From contig NZ_CP033070.1 of the NCBI RefSeq assembly GCF_003669035.1, positions 248,001-312,000 on the forward strand: a stretch of DNA of 64,000 nucleotides. The letters run 5' to 3'. Made by a program: the position numbers and the translations under genes. The notes below the pieces were generated by a model. It made no database searches and was not told the origin of the DNA. It saw only the letters and a program-made list of their open reading frames with translations. This stretch comes from Chryseobacterium sp. 3008163 (lineage in GTDB: Bacteria; Bacteroidota; Bacteroidia; Flavobacteriales; Weeksellaceae). Shown piece by piece: positions 18,480 to 27,757 of the stretch; the stretch's first letter is position 1; every line of letters starts with the position of its first letter.

Positions 18480-18866
18480 TTATTTATCGTAAAGATGAAA
18501 AAGCTTTGCAACCACTTTCCACTCACCACTGATTCTAATTAATGAGTGGTAATCTGTAAAATCTTCATCGGCAGCATCGTGTTCCATTTCGATACGAATA
18601 ACTGCTGTAGTGGGTGTTTTATGTAAAACCGTAAGATTGGTTTTGATGTTAGGTGCTGCGCCAAATTTCTCTACATATGTATACAGGTTATTTATACTTC
18701 CTTGCGACAGATCATTACCTAAATGACCATACATGATCGCATCCTTGTGAAAGGTCTTTTTTAATTCTGCTACGTTTCCTGTTTTTAATCCTTGAACATA
18801 GCCTTCCATTACCGCCAAGACATCTTCATAATCCTGAACAGTGTTGATATTTTTATTTGCTGACAT
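18480..18866 (-). CDS. NTF2-like (putative lumazine-binding, SnoaL-type) protein
   Basis: The 128-residue product has the cone-shaped NTF2 fold signature: an N-terminal helix (VLAVMEGYVQGLKTGNVAELKKTFHKDAIMYG), a strand with H-aromatic residues, and a final WKVVAKLFHLYD strand. No signal peptide is present, so it should be cytoplasmic. Its ATG overlaps the stop of the preceding exported homologue by one base. Such proteins can be enzymes, subunits or ligand binders; no catalytic set is evident. Confidence 0.8.
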   Translation of the reverse strand: MSANKNINTVQDYEDVLAVMEGYVQGLKTGNVAELKKTFHKDAIMYGHLGNDLSQGSINNLYTYVEKFGAAPNIKTNLTVLHKTPTTAVIRIEMEHDAADEDFTDYHSLIRISGEWKVVAKLFHLYDK

Positions 18867-19426
18867 TATTTTATGGTTTGATAAATTTTACTGATAATTT
18901 TCCAATCGTTGCCGTCTTTTACCAAAGTAAACATATCGGCATATTTGTTGGTCCCAAATTGAGATTCGATTCTCACAATTGCGGCATCTCCCTCTGCATC
19001 TAAAGTAGTTAGTTTGTAATTTGCTTCCATTGGCTCTGCAGCGGAAAATCCGTCAAAAAGTGCCTGTATTGGAACACTTTTCAATGCTCCGTCTTCGGAC
19101 CATGACATGGTTGCGGTTGACGCAAATGCCGGTTTTGCAATATTGCCGTCGCCTTTTCTTCCTGCTTCAACATATAATTCTATTGGTTTCAGGATAGCTT
19201 CTTTTTGTTCTTGATTGTTTTGCATAACTTCTGCTTTATTGTTTTGATTGTTTTTATCTTGACAGGAAATTGATAATCCGCTAATTGTCAATGCTGAGAT
19301 AATTGCCACCGTTGGGACTGAAGAAAATATCTTCTTCGAAATTTTTCCAATGTTTTGCCTTAACCCATCAGGAGTAGAATTTGCGGAACTCGAAATGATG
19401 TTTTTACGTTTTTGAATATTTTTCAT
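18866..19426 (-). CDS. NTF2-like lipoprotein (putative lumazine-binding domain)
   Basis: The C-terminal 125 residues repeat the NTF2-like pattern (ILKPIELYVEAGRKGDGNIAKPAF, then GNDWKIISKIYQ), related to the following gene. Ahead of it lies a hydrophobic stretch with a lipobox-like SISC near residue 55. The N terminus before this signal is unusually long and basic (MKNIQKRKNIIS to KISKKIF), which is odd for a lipoprotein and may indicate a different start. The gene overlaps the next by one base, implying translational coupling. Confidence 0.75.
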   Translation of the reverse strand: MKNIQKRKNIISSSANSTPDGLRQNIGKISKKIFSSVPTVAIISALTISGLSISCQDKNNQNNKAEVMQNNQEQKEAILKPIELYVEAGRKGDGNIAKPAFASTATMSWSEDGALKSVPIQALFDGFSAAEPMEANYKLTTLDAEGDAAIVRIESQFGTNKYADMFTLVKDGNDWKIISKIYQTIK

Positions 19427-19698
19427 AAATCGTCCTTTTTTGAATATTGTTAATTTTGAGAATAATTAACTGTGTTTTTGAACAGAATAATTAAGCTCTT
19501 TTTCTATAACAAAGGTACGATGACGAGAATGGGATGCTTTTTCTAATTAGTTAAAAGATTTTGACTAATTAGTCCTTTTTTGAGGATTAGAAATTGTGAA
19601 ATGCTATGTTGAAGTTTCCTCTTTAAATAAGATTTAGTGTGAAAAATATTTAATTCGAAATCGAAAATATCTTAAAAAAAGTTATTCAAACAATTGAA

Positions 19699-20339
19699 TT
19701 ATAGAATTATATTTAATGCTTCGTCAATCGGAGTATCGCCATCATGCATTAAAATCACCTTACCAATTATTGAATTATTCTCTAAAACTGTAACAAGAGT
19801 ATCTACTACATTAGCAATAGAATTAGATCCAGGATTGGTAACATGGGTTTCTATTTTTTCAGTTCTTGCTCTTCTTTAAGTGCTCCGGGCTGTAAAATCG
19901 TGTAATCGAGTTGGGTTTGAGTAGTAAGATAAAGATCAGCATAATGCTTGGCCATATTATAATCTGCTAAATCACTTAAGAAAGATTCATTCCAACGTTC
20001 GGGTTGCAATGCAAAAACTGAGCTCAGCATAATATAACGTTTAACTCCTGCTTTTTCTGCGGCTTTCATGGTTTTAATCGCTCCATGTAAATCTATCTGT
20101 AAAAGATTTTTCCCACGCGACCCGGAAACAAAATAAATGGCATCAACACCATTCATACTTTCTGCAAGCGTATCAACATCGCTTAGCAAATCAATATAAA
20201 TCTGCTCAATATTAATATTATCTGCATTATTTGCTGAATTTGGATTTCTTGAGCCCGCTAAAACCTGATGCTGAGCAGCTAGTTTATTAACTAAAAGAGA
20301 TCCGACTCTACCATTTGCTCCAATGACTAATACTTTCAT
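19699..20339 (-). pseudogene. NmrA-like NAD(P)H-binding protein with a one-base frameshift in an A-run
   Basis: The readable frame (19851-20339) begins MKVLVIGANGRVGSLLVNKL, a Rossmann GxxGxxG, and continues to LQPGALKEEQELKK before a TAG. Directly after the stop, the -1 frame continues IETHVTNPGSNSIANVVDTL through DGDTPIDEALNII to a TAA at 19699. This is the normal C terminus of atypical SDR/NmrA-like proteins. The break is in six A residues (plus strand T 19854-19859). One restored base repairs the gene. The protein would be a cytoplasmic NAD(P)H-dependent reductase or redox sensor in the same operon as the old yellow enzyme. Confidence 0.75.
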
Positions 20340-20363
20340 AATTTTAATTTTTAAAACTATCTA

Positions 20364-21224
20364 TCAACGAGAAATACTCGGTGCCTGTCCGTGAAATTCC
20401 TTATATATCCTTGAAAAATGAGAGACATTTTCGAATCCTAATGAATAACAAATATCTGAGACTGACAAAGCTGTAGTTTCCAACATATCTTTTGCTTTTT
20501 CCAATCTCTTTTCTCTGATCCAGGTTGCCGGCGCAACATTGTATATATTCTGGAAATCTCTCTTAAAACTTGACAAACTTCTCCCAGAAAGATAGGCCAG
20601 TTCGGAAACAGAAACCGGTGAAGCATAATGCTGTTCCACCACATTACGGATGTCTGTACGCACAGGTTCGTGCAGCTGGAGGATTTGAAGGAACATATTT
20701 CGGTTACATTCCGCAACATCGTATAGTAACTCCATAATTTTCAACCGAAGTTGTCCGGGATGAACCACAGATTGATCAAAAAAGTAAGGCTTCATAGAGT
20801 AAGCAAATGCAACCAAACATTCATTCATTGGGTAAACACCTGTTTTGATTTCTCCTTCAGGTTTTGACACCTTGATTTCTGATGTTGACAAAAATGACTT
20901 TAAAAGATCATCTTTGATGCTGAACATTAAACTATCATAGATATTGTCATTTTCAGCATTTCCAAATTTATGATACTTTACTGCAGTAGCTTTCTTTAGC
21001 AAAATCATATCATTTTTGCCCACTGTATATTCCTGCTTTCCATATGTCAGAACAACCGTTCCCTCAAGGACAATAAGAAGTAAATGCTGTTCGAGATACA
21101 TAGTACCTCTAACTTCTGTACTATGTATACATTGCTCAATTAAAGTACAACCATCAAGTTCTAAGGTATTCTGAGGTGTATCAAGACCTATCAGAGAAGT
21201 CGGAAACTTTATCATTTTTTTCAT
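20364..21224 (-). CDS. AraC-family transcriptional regulator with cupin-like sensor domain
   Basis: The 286-residue soluble protein has an N-terminal beta-rich AraC-type ligand domain (LLIVLEGTVVLTYGKQEYTVGKNDMILLKK, residues 45-80) and a C-terminal double helix-turn-helix (SVSELAYLSGRSLSSFKRDF, then VSDICYSLGFENVSHFSRIYKEFHG). It resembles ExsA/GadX-like regulators. It is the first gene of the minus-strand block leading into the NmrA-like, NTF2-like and flavin oxidoreductase genes, 24 bases ahead of the first. It probably controls that block. Confidence 0.88.
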   Translation of the reverse strand: MKKMIKFPTSLIGLDTPQNTLELDGCTLIEQCIHSTEVRGTMYLEQHLLLIVLEGTVVLTYGKQEYTVGKNDMILLKKATAVKYHKFGNAENDNIYDSLMFSIKDDLLKSFLSTSEIKVSKPEGEIKTGVYPMNECLVAFAYSMKPYFFDQSVVHPGQLRLKIMELLYDVAECNRNMFLQILQLHEPVRTDIRNVVEQHYASPVSVSELAYLSGRSLSSFKRDFQNIYNVAPATWIREKRLEKAKDMLETTALSVSDICYSLGFENVSHFSRIYKEFHGQAPSISR

Positions 21225-21745
21225 TTGGTTACTTGTTTGTTATACTCAATTTGATTAATTGTGGCTTAACGCTAAATTAGCTAGAAATAGCTATTATCTA
21301 TACAAAGAATTCAAAGATTAATACTTTATATTTAATTGATATTATACAAATTTATGATTCTTGAAGGTTGCAAAATATCCTATTTAGCTCAAATAAATTT
21401 ACTAATTAGCTCAAATACTATTATATTTGAAGTTATGTTTCGATTAATTTCATTAATCATATTATAAGAAAACTTTCAACAATTAGAGATTATTTTCGAT
21501 TCATTTGGTTACATCAAAGCAAACTTAAATATCACTTAATACCTTCAAAATACTATCTATATCTGCCAATAAATGGTTTGAATAGAGTACTGTCAAGTTC
21601 ACAAAACAGGACTGTTAACTTTAGAATCTCTTTTATATTTCGATATTTCTTCGTAATTATTACAAGACAAGCTCAGCTAATTGCAGAGTTCTTCCTCCAA
21701 TGCAGATTGTAATTAAACCTTGTCGGTATGTTGTCTAATTTGGAA
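21225..21745. other. Intergenic DNA with one coding relic
   Basis: This 520-base AT-rich region holds the leader of the AraC gene on its left and the right copy of the 66-bp repeat at 21540-21605. Beyond the repeat the minus-strand text falls out of frame and no longer forms a protein. No RNA gene or promoter is recognised. Confidence 0.5.
21540..21605. repeat. 66-bp diverged direct repeat, right copy
   Basis: This is the partner of 17105-17170. On the minus strand it ends in a clean stop (HLLADIDSILKVLSDI then TAA), so this copy retains the C terminus of the unknown gene. It lies between the AraC regulator and the integrase relic. Confidence 0.7.
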
Positions 21746-22009
21746 CTAATGTATGATACAATTTATAAAAGTGTTTGACAACGTTCTTTTAATTAGAACA
21801 TCTAAATACTTATTGATATTCGATGCTGATATAGAATTGCCCTTCATGCAATTTCCTTCCTTAGACCATTGGCTCAATTTAACGAATCGATTAGTGCTTA
21901 ATTCAATACGATTTTCTGAAATGGTAATTCTTGTGTAGATTGGTACAAGACCATCTTTGTTGGCTTTTGCTTTCTTTGCATAGAAGAGAATAGATACCCT
22001 TGCTTTCAT
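21746..22009 (-). pseudogene. Tyrosine recombinase (integrase) relic, N-terminal arm-binding domain only
   Basis: The 87-residue frame reads MKARVSILFYAKKAKANKDG, then VPIYTRITISENRIELSTNRFV and SQWSKEGNCMKG. This is the arm-type DNA-binding domain with which Bacteroidota mobile-element integrases begin. Only a short further stretch (ASNINKYLDVLIKRT) follows before the reading degenerates; the core-binding and catalytic domains are missing. A mobile element once ended or was inserted here. Confidence 0.75.
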
Positions 22010-22221
22010 CACGGTAACTTTTTAAATGTTTCAATTTAATTTTAACTTCTTCAGTCCACAAGATGTTCAAATACTTAATAAGTCAGTTAGACTACTTCTA
22101 AAGTACTTCTCCATCGAGTTTTTGAAAAATTCGGTTACCCAGAATTTTAGATATTTATGGTAACCGAATTTGACCCTTTCGTTTTACACATAAATGAATA
22201 ATTTTGATATTAGTGAACACA

Positions 22222-22261
22222 AAAAACCCTTGCTAATCATCTAATTAACAAGGGTTTGTTT
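22222..22261. terminator. Terminator-like hairpin
   Basis: AAACCCTTG and CAAGGGTTT form a 9-bp stem with a 16-base loop and A/T-rich flanks (AAAAAA before, GTTTAAAT after). It could stop transcription on either strand. The adjacent gene on the left is only an integrase relic, so it may be a remnant of the lost element. Confidence 0.45.
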
Positions 22262-22469
22262 AAATTTAGTACCTCAACCAGCGGAATGAGAGGGACTACA
22301 ATCGAACATTTGATTCCGTTTTTATCATTTATAAGCAGAATTACCTAGAATTTAGTAAAAAATTTTCAAATAATTTTTATCCCTTTTAATGATATTGAGT
22401 AAATAAACTTAAAACAATTTAAAATGAACTTTGTATAATAGTACTATAATTTATGCACTCGAAATATTT

Positions 22470-22513
22470 CCAAATACCTAAGTCCAATATTAAAAATAGA
22501 CTTAGGTATTTGG
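22470..22513. repeat. Perfect 15-bp inverted repeat
   Basis: CCAAATACCTAAGTC and its exact reverse complement are separated by 14 bases. No T-run follows, which argues against a simple terminator. A structured RNA, a protein-binding site or a transposon end are all possible. Confidence 0.6.
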
Positions 22514-23060
22514 TCGTACTGAATAAGAAAATAAAGCTTGTACATTTTAAGTAAATAGCAAACAATAATAGTTACATATCTTAAATGCCATGGCATCAAC
22601 CTCGATGAGCATTCCGTCAAAACAAGCTTCGGTACCGATATTAAAGTACTTGCCGGGAATTCGCAGAAAACATGGTTAAATTATCTTTCTTAAAATTATT
22701 ACTCAATAAAATTTAAACAGGCTCTAATATAGAGTTATGTAAATACATGATTTTATGATACAAAAAAATAGCTTTCTTTTAGTTCGTGTAAGATATAAAA
22801 GCTTCTTACCAACCAATGATGATTGATAGAATGGCCATACCACAAATTAAGTATAAATACCTATTCTAAAATGACTTGAGTTTATTATTTTTATCAAATA
22901 ATAATACACCATGAATATCACATTAGATCTTTCCACTCTACGGGGATCATGCTTTACGCACGCCTTTATCATACCATGTAGAAAATTACAGTATGGCAAA
23001 CTAATACCCACTACAAAATCTTTTATACTTCAATAAAAATCATAAAATAAACTAAAAACC

Positions 23061-25031
23061 ATGGCAAATTTTGCATCATCAAAAAATCTTGGGAATGGAT
23101 ATCCAACTCCGGGACCTCAGCGACCTGACATTCAGGACATCATGAATCATGCTTATTTCTTAACAGACGGTCAGTGGAAAGAAGCAAAAGAAAATAATTC
23201 TTATGACTATGTAATTATAGGCTCAGGCTTCTGCGGATATGCCTTTGCTAAAAGAATTTTAGAAAAAGACAAAGAAGCCAAAATTCTCATGGTAGAGCGT
23301 GGAGGCTTTTTACTACCAACCCATTTTCAGAATTTAGGAGCGAGCTATAAAAAATTGGTCGGGCCAATTTCTGAAACTTTCCCTTGGAGTTTATCTCAGT
23401 CTACCATGCTGGAAAAAGCGCCTTATCGTGTAACGCAACATGGAATGTTACCTTATTTTGGAGGCAGAAGCTTCTTGTGGAGTGCTTGGTGCCCTCAACC
23501 GGAAAAAGCACAAGTCGAGAAATGGTCTCCGGTACTATTTAATTCTTTAACGCAAAAAAATGGTGAGACTTCTTACTTTGATGATGCGATCAAATTATTG
23601 CATGTTCATAAATCCAATGCATTGCCTTTTTCTAAGAATTTAAAAAAGTTGGGACTGGAAAATAATTTAGATCAATTACGATTACCAGAATATGGGACAT
23701 TGCAAGATATTATTCACGATCTATTTGCTAAAAAGAAAGACGCTTTTAACTCTCAAAGTCTGACGCGCGCAAAACTCATGAAGGTAGAATATGCGTCATT
23801 GGCTTGTGGTGATGGTGAAAATAAAGGGATTGATTTTAACAAATTCTCAACCCCAACAGCTATTCTTAATTTGGTAGACAGTACGGCATTTCCAACCAAA
23901 AATGTGGATTCTGACACAGAAAAAAGAAGAAAAGAAGGCAATAACATGTATCCCAACAGATTACACATTCTTACTGAATGTGTTGTAGAAGAAATTTTGA
24001 ATGAAAATAATCAAGCTTATGGATTATTAACATCAAGAGGTACCATTGCATTGAATAATGCAGAATTGATATTAGCAACCGGAGCTATGCCACCTGCGAC
24101 GTTGATTCAAAAATCATTCAACCATGAATCGGCAGGTAAGCATTTTACAGCTCATACAATTTCTGCTATTACAGCAAGAGTAAAGAAAGATAAATTATTA
24201 GAGTTAATAGAAAATCGCAATTTACAGATGGGAGCGATTTATCTGCCTTTCTTTGCAGAAAATGGTCAGCAGTTTCATATTCAATTGTCGATTATTCATG
24301 ATCCAAATCCGAATAAAAATCAGGAACTGGCAATGCGTTATATGCCTGATGTTGTATCTACTGCTTCTCCAGAACAATTGAAAGACTCAGAAAATTATGT
24401 AATATTAGTGTGTGCTATCTTAGGCGAATTAGATATTCATAATGAATACGCATCTTTTAACGCTAATAAAGATTCAGATGCGACTACAGGAAGTTTACTA
24501 AGATGTAATCCTAGCCTTAAAGATAAAAAAACCTGGGATGATATGGGTAAAACGACCTATAATATTCTTGACTATTTATTTGATGATCCTGAATATTGGT
24601 ATAGTGATTTGAACTATTATCAAGAATGTCATGTAAGTGGTACAGATTTTTTGCCTGAACGTTATGCAATCCAAAACTCATGGGTAAAAAAAGAAGAGCG
24701 TACAAGATATCCCCATGTACCGGCAATGGTACACGAAGGTTCTACTCTACCCATTGAAAATAATAATGTAGATCGTGATAATAAAAAAATTGAGGCAGTA
24801 GTAAATTTAGATTATCAACTGATAAATCAAGGCAAGCCTGTATCGAATTTATTTATAACAGGAGCTTCATTATGGGCGCAAAGCGGTGCCTGGAATCCTA
24901 CGTTAACCATGACGGCAATGGCATTACAATTAGCTGATAAACGAATTGCAGCTAAGGAAAAGCAACAACCCACATCTGAAAACACAGAATCTACAGCTAT
25001 TCTTGAATTAATTGATCAATCTAAATTTTAA
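23061..25031 (+). CDS. GMC-family FAD-dependent oxidoreductase
   Basis: The 656-residue protein has an FAD-binding GxGxxG (YVIIGSGFCGYAFAKRIL, near residue 50), an acidic ribose-binding ERGG about 25 residues later, and a GMC-type C-terminal segment (NLFITGASLWAQSGAWNPTLTMTAMALQLAD) where family members carry the second FAD contact and catalytic His/Asn. Here the segment has W-N in place of the usual H-N. No signal peptide is present, so the enzyme is probably cytoplasmic. Substrates of the family are alcohols, sugars or cholines. It starts a five-gene plus-strand locus; the PAS-cupin gene begins two bases after its stop. Confidence 0.88.
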   Translation: MANFASSKNLGNGYPTPGPQRPDIQDIMNHAYFLTDGQWKEAKENNSYDYVIIGSGFCGYAFAKRILEKDKEAKILMVERGGFLLPTHFQNLGASYKKLVGPISETFPWSLSQSTMLEKAPYRVTQHGMLPYFGGRSFLWSAWCPQPEKAQVEKWSPVLFNSLTQKNGETSYFDDAIKLLHVHKSNALPFSKNLKKLGLENNLDQLRLPEYGTLQDIIHDLFAKKKDAFNSQSLTRAKLMKVEYASLACGDGENKGIDFNKFSTPTAILNLVDSTAFPTKNVDSDTEKRRKEGNNMYPNRLHILTECVVEEILNENNQAYGLLTSRGTIALNNAELILATGAMPPATLIQKSFNHESAGKHFTAHTISAITARVKKDKLLELIENRNLQMGAIYLPFFAENGQQFHIQLSIIHDPNPNKNQELAMRYMPDVVSTASPEQLKDSENYVILVCAILGELDIHNEYASFNANKDSDATTGSLLRCNPSLKDKKTWDDMGKTTYNILDYLFDDPEYWYSDLNYYQECHVSGTDFLPERYAIQNSWVKKEERTRYPHVPAMVHEGSTLPIENNNVDRDNKKIEAVVNLDYQLINQGKPVSNLFITGASLWAQSGAWNPTLTMTAMALQLADKRIAAKEKQQPTSENTESTAILELIDQSKF

Positions 25032-25033
25032 TC

Positions 25034-25885
25034 ATGATGAATACTAACGAAACTGATAACCTGTTAGAAGTAAGTCTAGATTTACAATCTGTAGAAAATA
25101 TGGATGGGGTCTATACTTGCATCAAAGATGTTGATTCCCGATTTGTATTTTGCAACGAAAATTTCGCAAAATTAGTAGGAAGTTCTGTCTCGGAAATCGT
25201 AGGAACAATTGATGACAGAGCAGATCATGTACAAGATGATGAAGCGGTCCGAAAATCAGAAATCCCATTATTGAATCATCGTGAGTTAATAGAATTACCA
25301 GACGGCTCTCAACAGCCCATTCTTACCCAAAAAGGATTATGGCGATGTACAACCGACAAATCTGAAATTCTAGGTACAACCGTTAATTTCTCTTTACAAA
25401 AAACTAAAGAAGCCTGGATCAAAGATTTAGGACTAAAAATGGTAGATCGTGTAGGGTACTTTGGCATTGACAATACTCACGAAGCCGATAAAGACAGTAC
25501 CTATTCTTTGAATTTTATTTTAATAGATAATCTTCCGAAGTTAAAATTACACAAACTCGCAATGGATGAACAATGGTTTTTTCATGAAGGTTCTGCTTTG
25601 CAAATTTATATTTTCGATTTGGTAAAAAAAACGGCAACCGTTAAGACTTTAGGTAAAAATATTGCTAAAGACGAAAAACTACAAGTTGTGGTGCCCAAAA
25701 ACACATGGTTTGGCGCTGAAGTCGTAAGTAAAGATTTTAATTTAAGCAGTTGCAGCTTAGCTCCAGCTTTTTATGAAGGTTGTAGCACTTCTTTACCAGC
25801 AGATAGCAACGAAAGAAAAGCATTTTTGGATGATTTGAAACATACTTTTCCAGAATATCTTGATGTAATCGATGAACTTTCTTAA
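25034..25885 (+). CDS. PAS domain fused to a DUF985-type cupin
   Basis: Residues 20-75 form a PAS domain (NMDGVYTCIKDVDSRFVFCNENFAKLVG). Residues 150-262 match the DUF985 (Cupin_5) pattern: LNFILIDNLPKLKLHKLAMDEQWFFHEG, QIYIFDL, then VVVPKNTWFGAEVV and SCSLAPAFYEG. The usual early His and Glu of the cupin core are present as H-K and E-Q-W. PAS modules sense small ligands, heme or flavin; the cupin may bind a metal or sugar. The gene follows the GMC oxidoreductase by two bases and two ATGs are adjacent, so translational coupling is likely. A helper or sensor for the flavoenzyme is an inference. Confidence 0.7.
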   Translation: MMNTNETDNLLEVSLDLQSVENMDGVYTCIKDVDSRFVFCNENFAKLVGSSVSEIVGTIDDRADHVQDDEAVRKSEIPLLNHRELIELPDGSQQPILTQKGLWRCTTDKSEILGTTVNFSLQKTKEAWIKDLGLKMVDRVGYFGIDNTHEADKDSTYSLNFILIDNLPKLKLHKLAMDEQWFFHEGSALQIYIFDLVKKTATVKTLGKNIAKDEKLQVVVPKNTWFGAEVVSKDFNLSSCSLAPAFYEGCSTSLPADSNERKAFLDDLKHTFPEYLDVIDELS

Positions 25886-26057
25886 GTTTTATAATTAATG
25901 ACCTTTACCTCATTTGGCATCTTTCTGAATGAGGTATTATTTAATAATGTTCTATATCTCTCAAAATAAAATGGATCACTTTTATCTGTTGGTCATCATT
26001 TAACGATAATCAACTCAAAAAAACTAAAAAACTAATAACTTAATAACCTAAATAACC

Positions 26058-27377
26058 ATGAAACTAAAATTAAAAAAACTGATGCTTTTGAGCATTACAA
26101 CAGCTACTTTACTGGGGCTTACATCTTGTAAAAAAGAGCCTTACTCTACAACTAAAACAAGCTTAGCAAGTATTTTTGAAGATTACAATAAGAATAACGA
26201 AATTAAAAATACAGTTGATACTATAGTTCTTAACAATAATCAAATGTTTGTTGACTGGTCTTGGCAAAAATTTTTATGGTTAACATCAAATACCGAAGAT
26301 AATGTTCCTGTATTTATGAAAGAATTAAAACAGGTTAATGATTTTGGTGAAGAAATAAAAATAGATCCTTTAAAAAAGAAAGGATTACCATCTTCATACA
26401 TAAAAGATGGTAAATTACCATTAATCTTAGATTTGTATCAACAAGCAGACGGAACAAAATTGAGTAGCAAGAGCAATTCTCTTGTAAGATATTCGATACA
26501 TGCTAATGACGGAATATTAGAGATGTTTAATTCAGACGATGCATCATCAATTATTAGCCAAGCAGCTGAAATACTAAAAAATGACAGCTTAAAGCGCTCT
26601 ATCCGTGAGAGTAAAAATCAATATCTAGTTGGTGCTACCGAAATTAAAATAGCTTGGATAGAAACATCTCAAGTAGTAGATTCTACAAAAACTTTTAATA
26701 TAACTGCAATTGTTAATCAACCTAATAAAAATTTTTACGAAAATTATAATAACGCTGAGCTAAAGAGAATGTCTATGATTGGCTTTCATATATTTACAGT
26801 TACAGCAGAGCACCCTGAAGGCGTGTGGTCAACTTTTGATCAACGAGATTTAGCACCAGATAGAACAAGTTTTCACGGAGACCCTGTAAATTCTAAATCA
26901 GATAAATACACATTATTCGATGGAAACGCTGTTGGAAATACAGAAGATGGAATTATTCAAGATAAGACCACTCTTACTCCAAAAGTTAAAAACAAAGTAT
27001 TTCAATCCAATCCTGAAGGAGTTAGATACAATCAGGCATCTCAAGGAATGGAGGTTATTAAAGAAGATAAAGATTTTGCTACAATGATTAAATCTAGTAA
27101 CGAATTAGCTAAAAAAGCCCTTACAAATGATAAAGTTAAAATATGGGCGAACTATAAATTTGTCGGCTCTATATGGTCAAAAACGAATGCTCCAATTAAT
27201 GAGTTGCTAGATGGAGATTTATCAAAACCATATGGTACCGGTAATGGACAAAGTTTTGGTAGTTTAAATTTAGCAAATATCACTATGGAAACCACATTCC
27301 AAAAAGAAGGAATGAATTGTTTTACTTGTCACTCGATGAATAATAATTTATACAGGACAAATACATCAAAAAAATAA
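26058..27377 (+). CDS. Lipoprotein with C-terminal heme-c motif, LodA-locus associated
   Basis: The 439-residue product has a lipoprotein signal (ATLLGLTSC) and one heme-c site near the end (NCFTCHSM). Internal landmarks match a family of large periplasmic cytochrome-like proteins: FVDWSWQKFLWLT near 72, GATEIKIAWIET near 193, MIGFHIFTVTAEHPEGVWSTFDQRDLAPD near 240-275, and ANITMETTFQ just before the heme site. It would be an outer-facing electron carrier. The gene ends in a seven-A run plus TAA at 27368-27377, and the -1 frame continues for 73 codons to 27595, so the true C terminus may be longer. Confidence 0.75.
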   Translation: MKLKLKKLMLLSITTATLLGLTSCKKEPYSTTKTSLASIFEDYNKNNEIKNTVDTIVLNNNQMFVDWSWQKFLWLTSNTEDNVPVFMKELKQVNDFGEEIKIDPLKKKGLPSSYIKDGKLPLILDLYQQADGTKLSSKSNSLVRYSIHANDGILEMFNSDDASSIISQAAEILKNDSLKRSIRESKNQYLVGATEIKIAWIETSQVVDSTKTFNITAIVNQPNKNFYENYNNAELKRMSMIGFHIFTVTAEHPEGVWSTFDQRDLAPDRTSFHGDPVNSKSDKYTLFDGNAVGNTEDGIIQDKTTLTPKVKNKVFQSNPEGVRYNQASQGMEVIKEDKDFATMIKSSNELAKKALTNDKVKIWANYKFVGSIWSKTNAPINELLDGDLSKPYGTGNGQSFGSLNLANITMETTFQKEGMNCFTCHSMNNNLYRTNTSKK

Positions 27378-27595
27378 ATGTTAAGTCCCCTTTAATTAGC
27401 TCACACTTATTTGAGAAATACGCAGAATTAAAAGCAGCATTATTAGCAAGTCAAGGAGCAGCCAAAACCGACATTCATAAAGAATTGAATATTGATAAAA
27501 GAAAATCTTCTAATAATATAGATGAAATTAATATGTTAAAAAACAGCATAAGGGAATCATCTCGTGAAGAAGCTAGAGAATTACTTAAAAAGTAG
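27368..27595 (+). other. A-run and -1 frame extension of the heme lipoprotein
   Basis: In the zero frame TCA AAA AAA TAA, the seven bases A AAA AAA form a canonical slippery heptamer directly before the stop. A -1 shift reads INVKSPLISSHLFEKYAELK and on to REEARELLKK, 73 codons with a TAG at 27593-27595. The extension is strongly helical and protein-like. Possible causes are one missing A in the sequence, a real frameshift mutation, or programmed frameshifting or polymerase slippage. Confidence 0.55.
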
Positions 27596-27609
27596 TTATA
27601 ATACCCTTA

Positions 27610-27692
27610 AAATACTGGATCGATATTTAATTTTAAAAATATTTACTTTAAACAAGTCCAAAAAAGGAAGACACAAATTCGATCCAGTATTT
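27610..27692. repeat. 14-bp perfect inverted repeat upstream of the catalase-LodA gene
   Basis: AAATACTGGATCGA at 27610-27623 and its exact complement at 27679-27692 are separated by 55 bases. They lie in the 160-base gap between the lipoprotein extension and the fusion gene, ending 65 bases before its ATG. A looping operator or an RNA stem controlling the fusion gene are plausible. Confidence 0.55.
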
Positions 27693-27757
27693 AAGACAAA
27701 AGTAGCTCTACAAAAACCATTGTGAGCTAAATAACAAATTAATTAGAACTAAAAAAA

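Larger units (their letters stand above)
22013..23060. other. Kilobase of non-coding DNA upstream of the GMC/LodA locus
   Basis: No frame of protein-like composition was found. It holds a terminator-like hairpin at 22222-22261, a short stretch at 22272-22307 resembling the T-arm and acceptor end of a tRNA, and a perfect 15-bp inverted repeat at 22470-22513. The right end must contain the promoter of the GMC oxidoreductase gene, but no clear TAnnTTTG element was identified close to the start. Confidence 0.5.

Noticed and set aside
22272..22307. A functional tRNA gene
   Set aside because: Only a T-arm-like portion can be seen; no anticodon arm, D-arm or full cloverleaf could be drawn.
22222..22513. 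CRISPR array or other regularly spaced repeats
   Set aside because: Only single hairpins are present here and elsewhere; no motif recurs with a constant spacer length and no cas gene is in the window.
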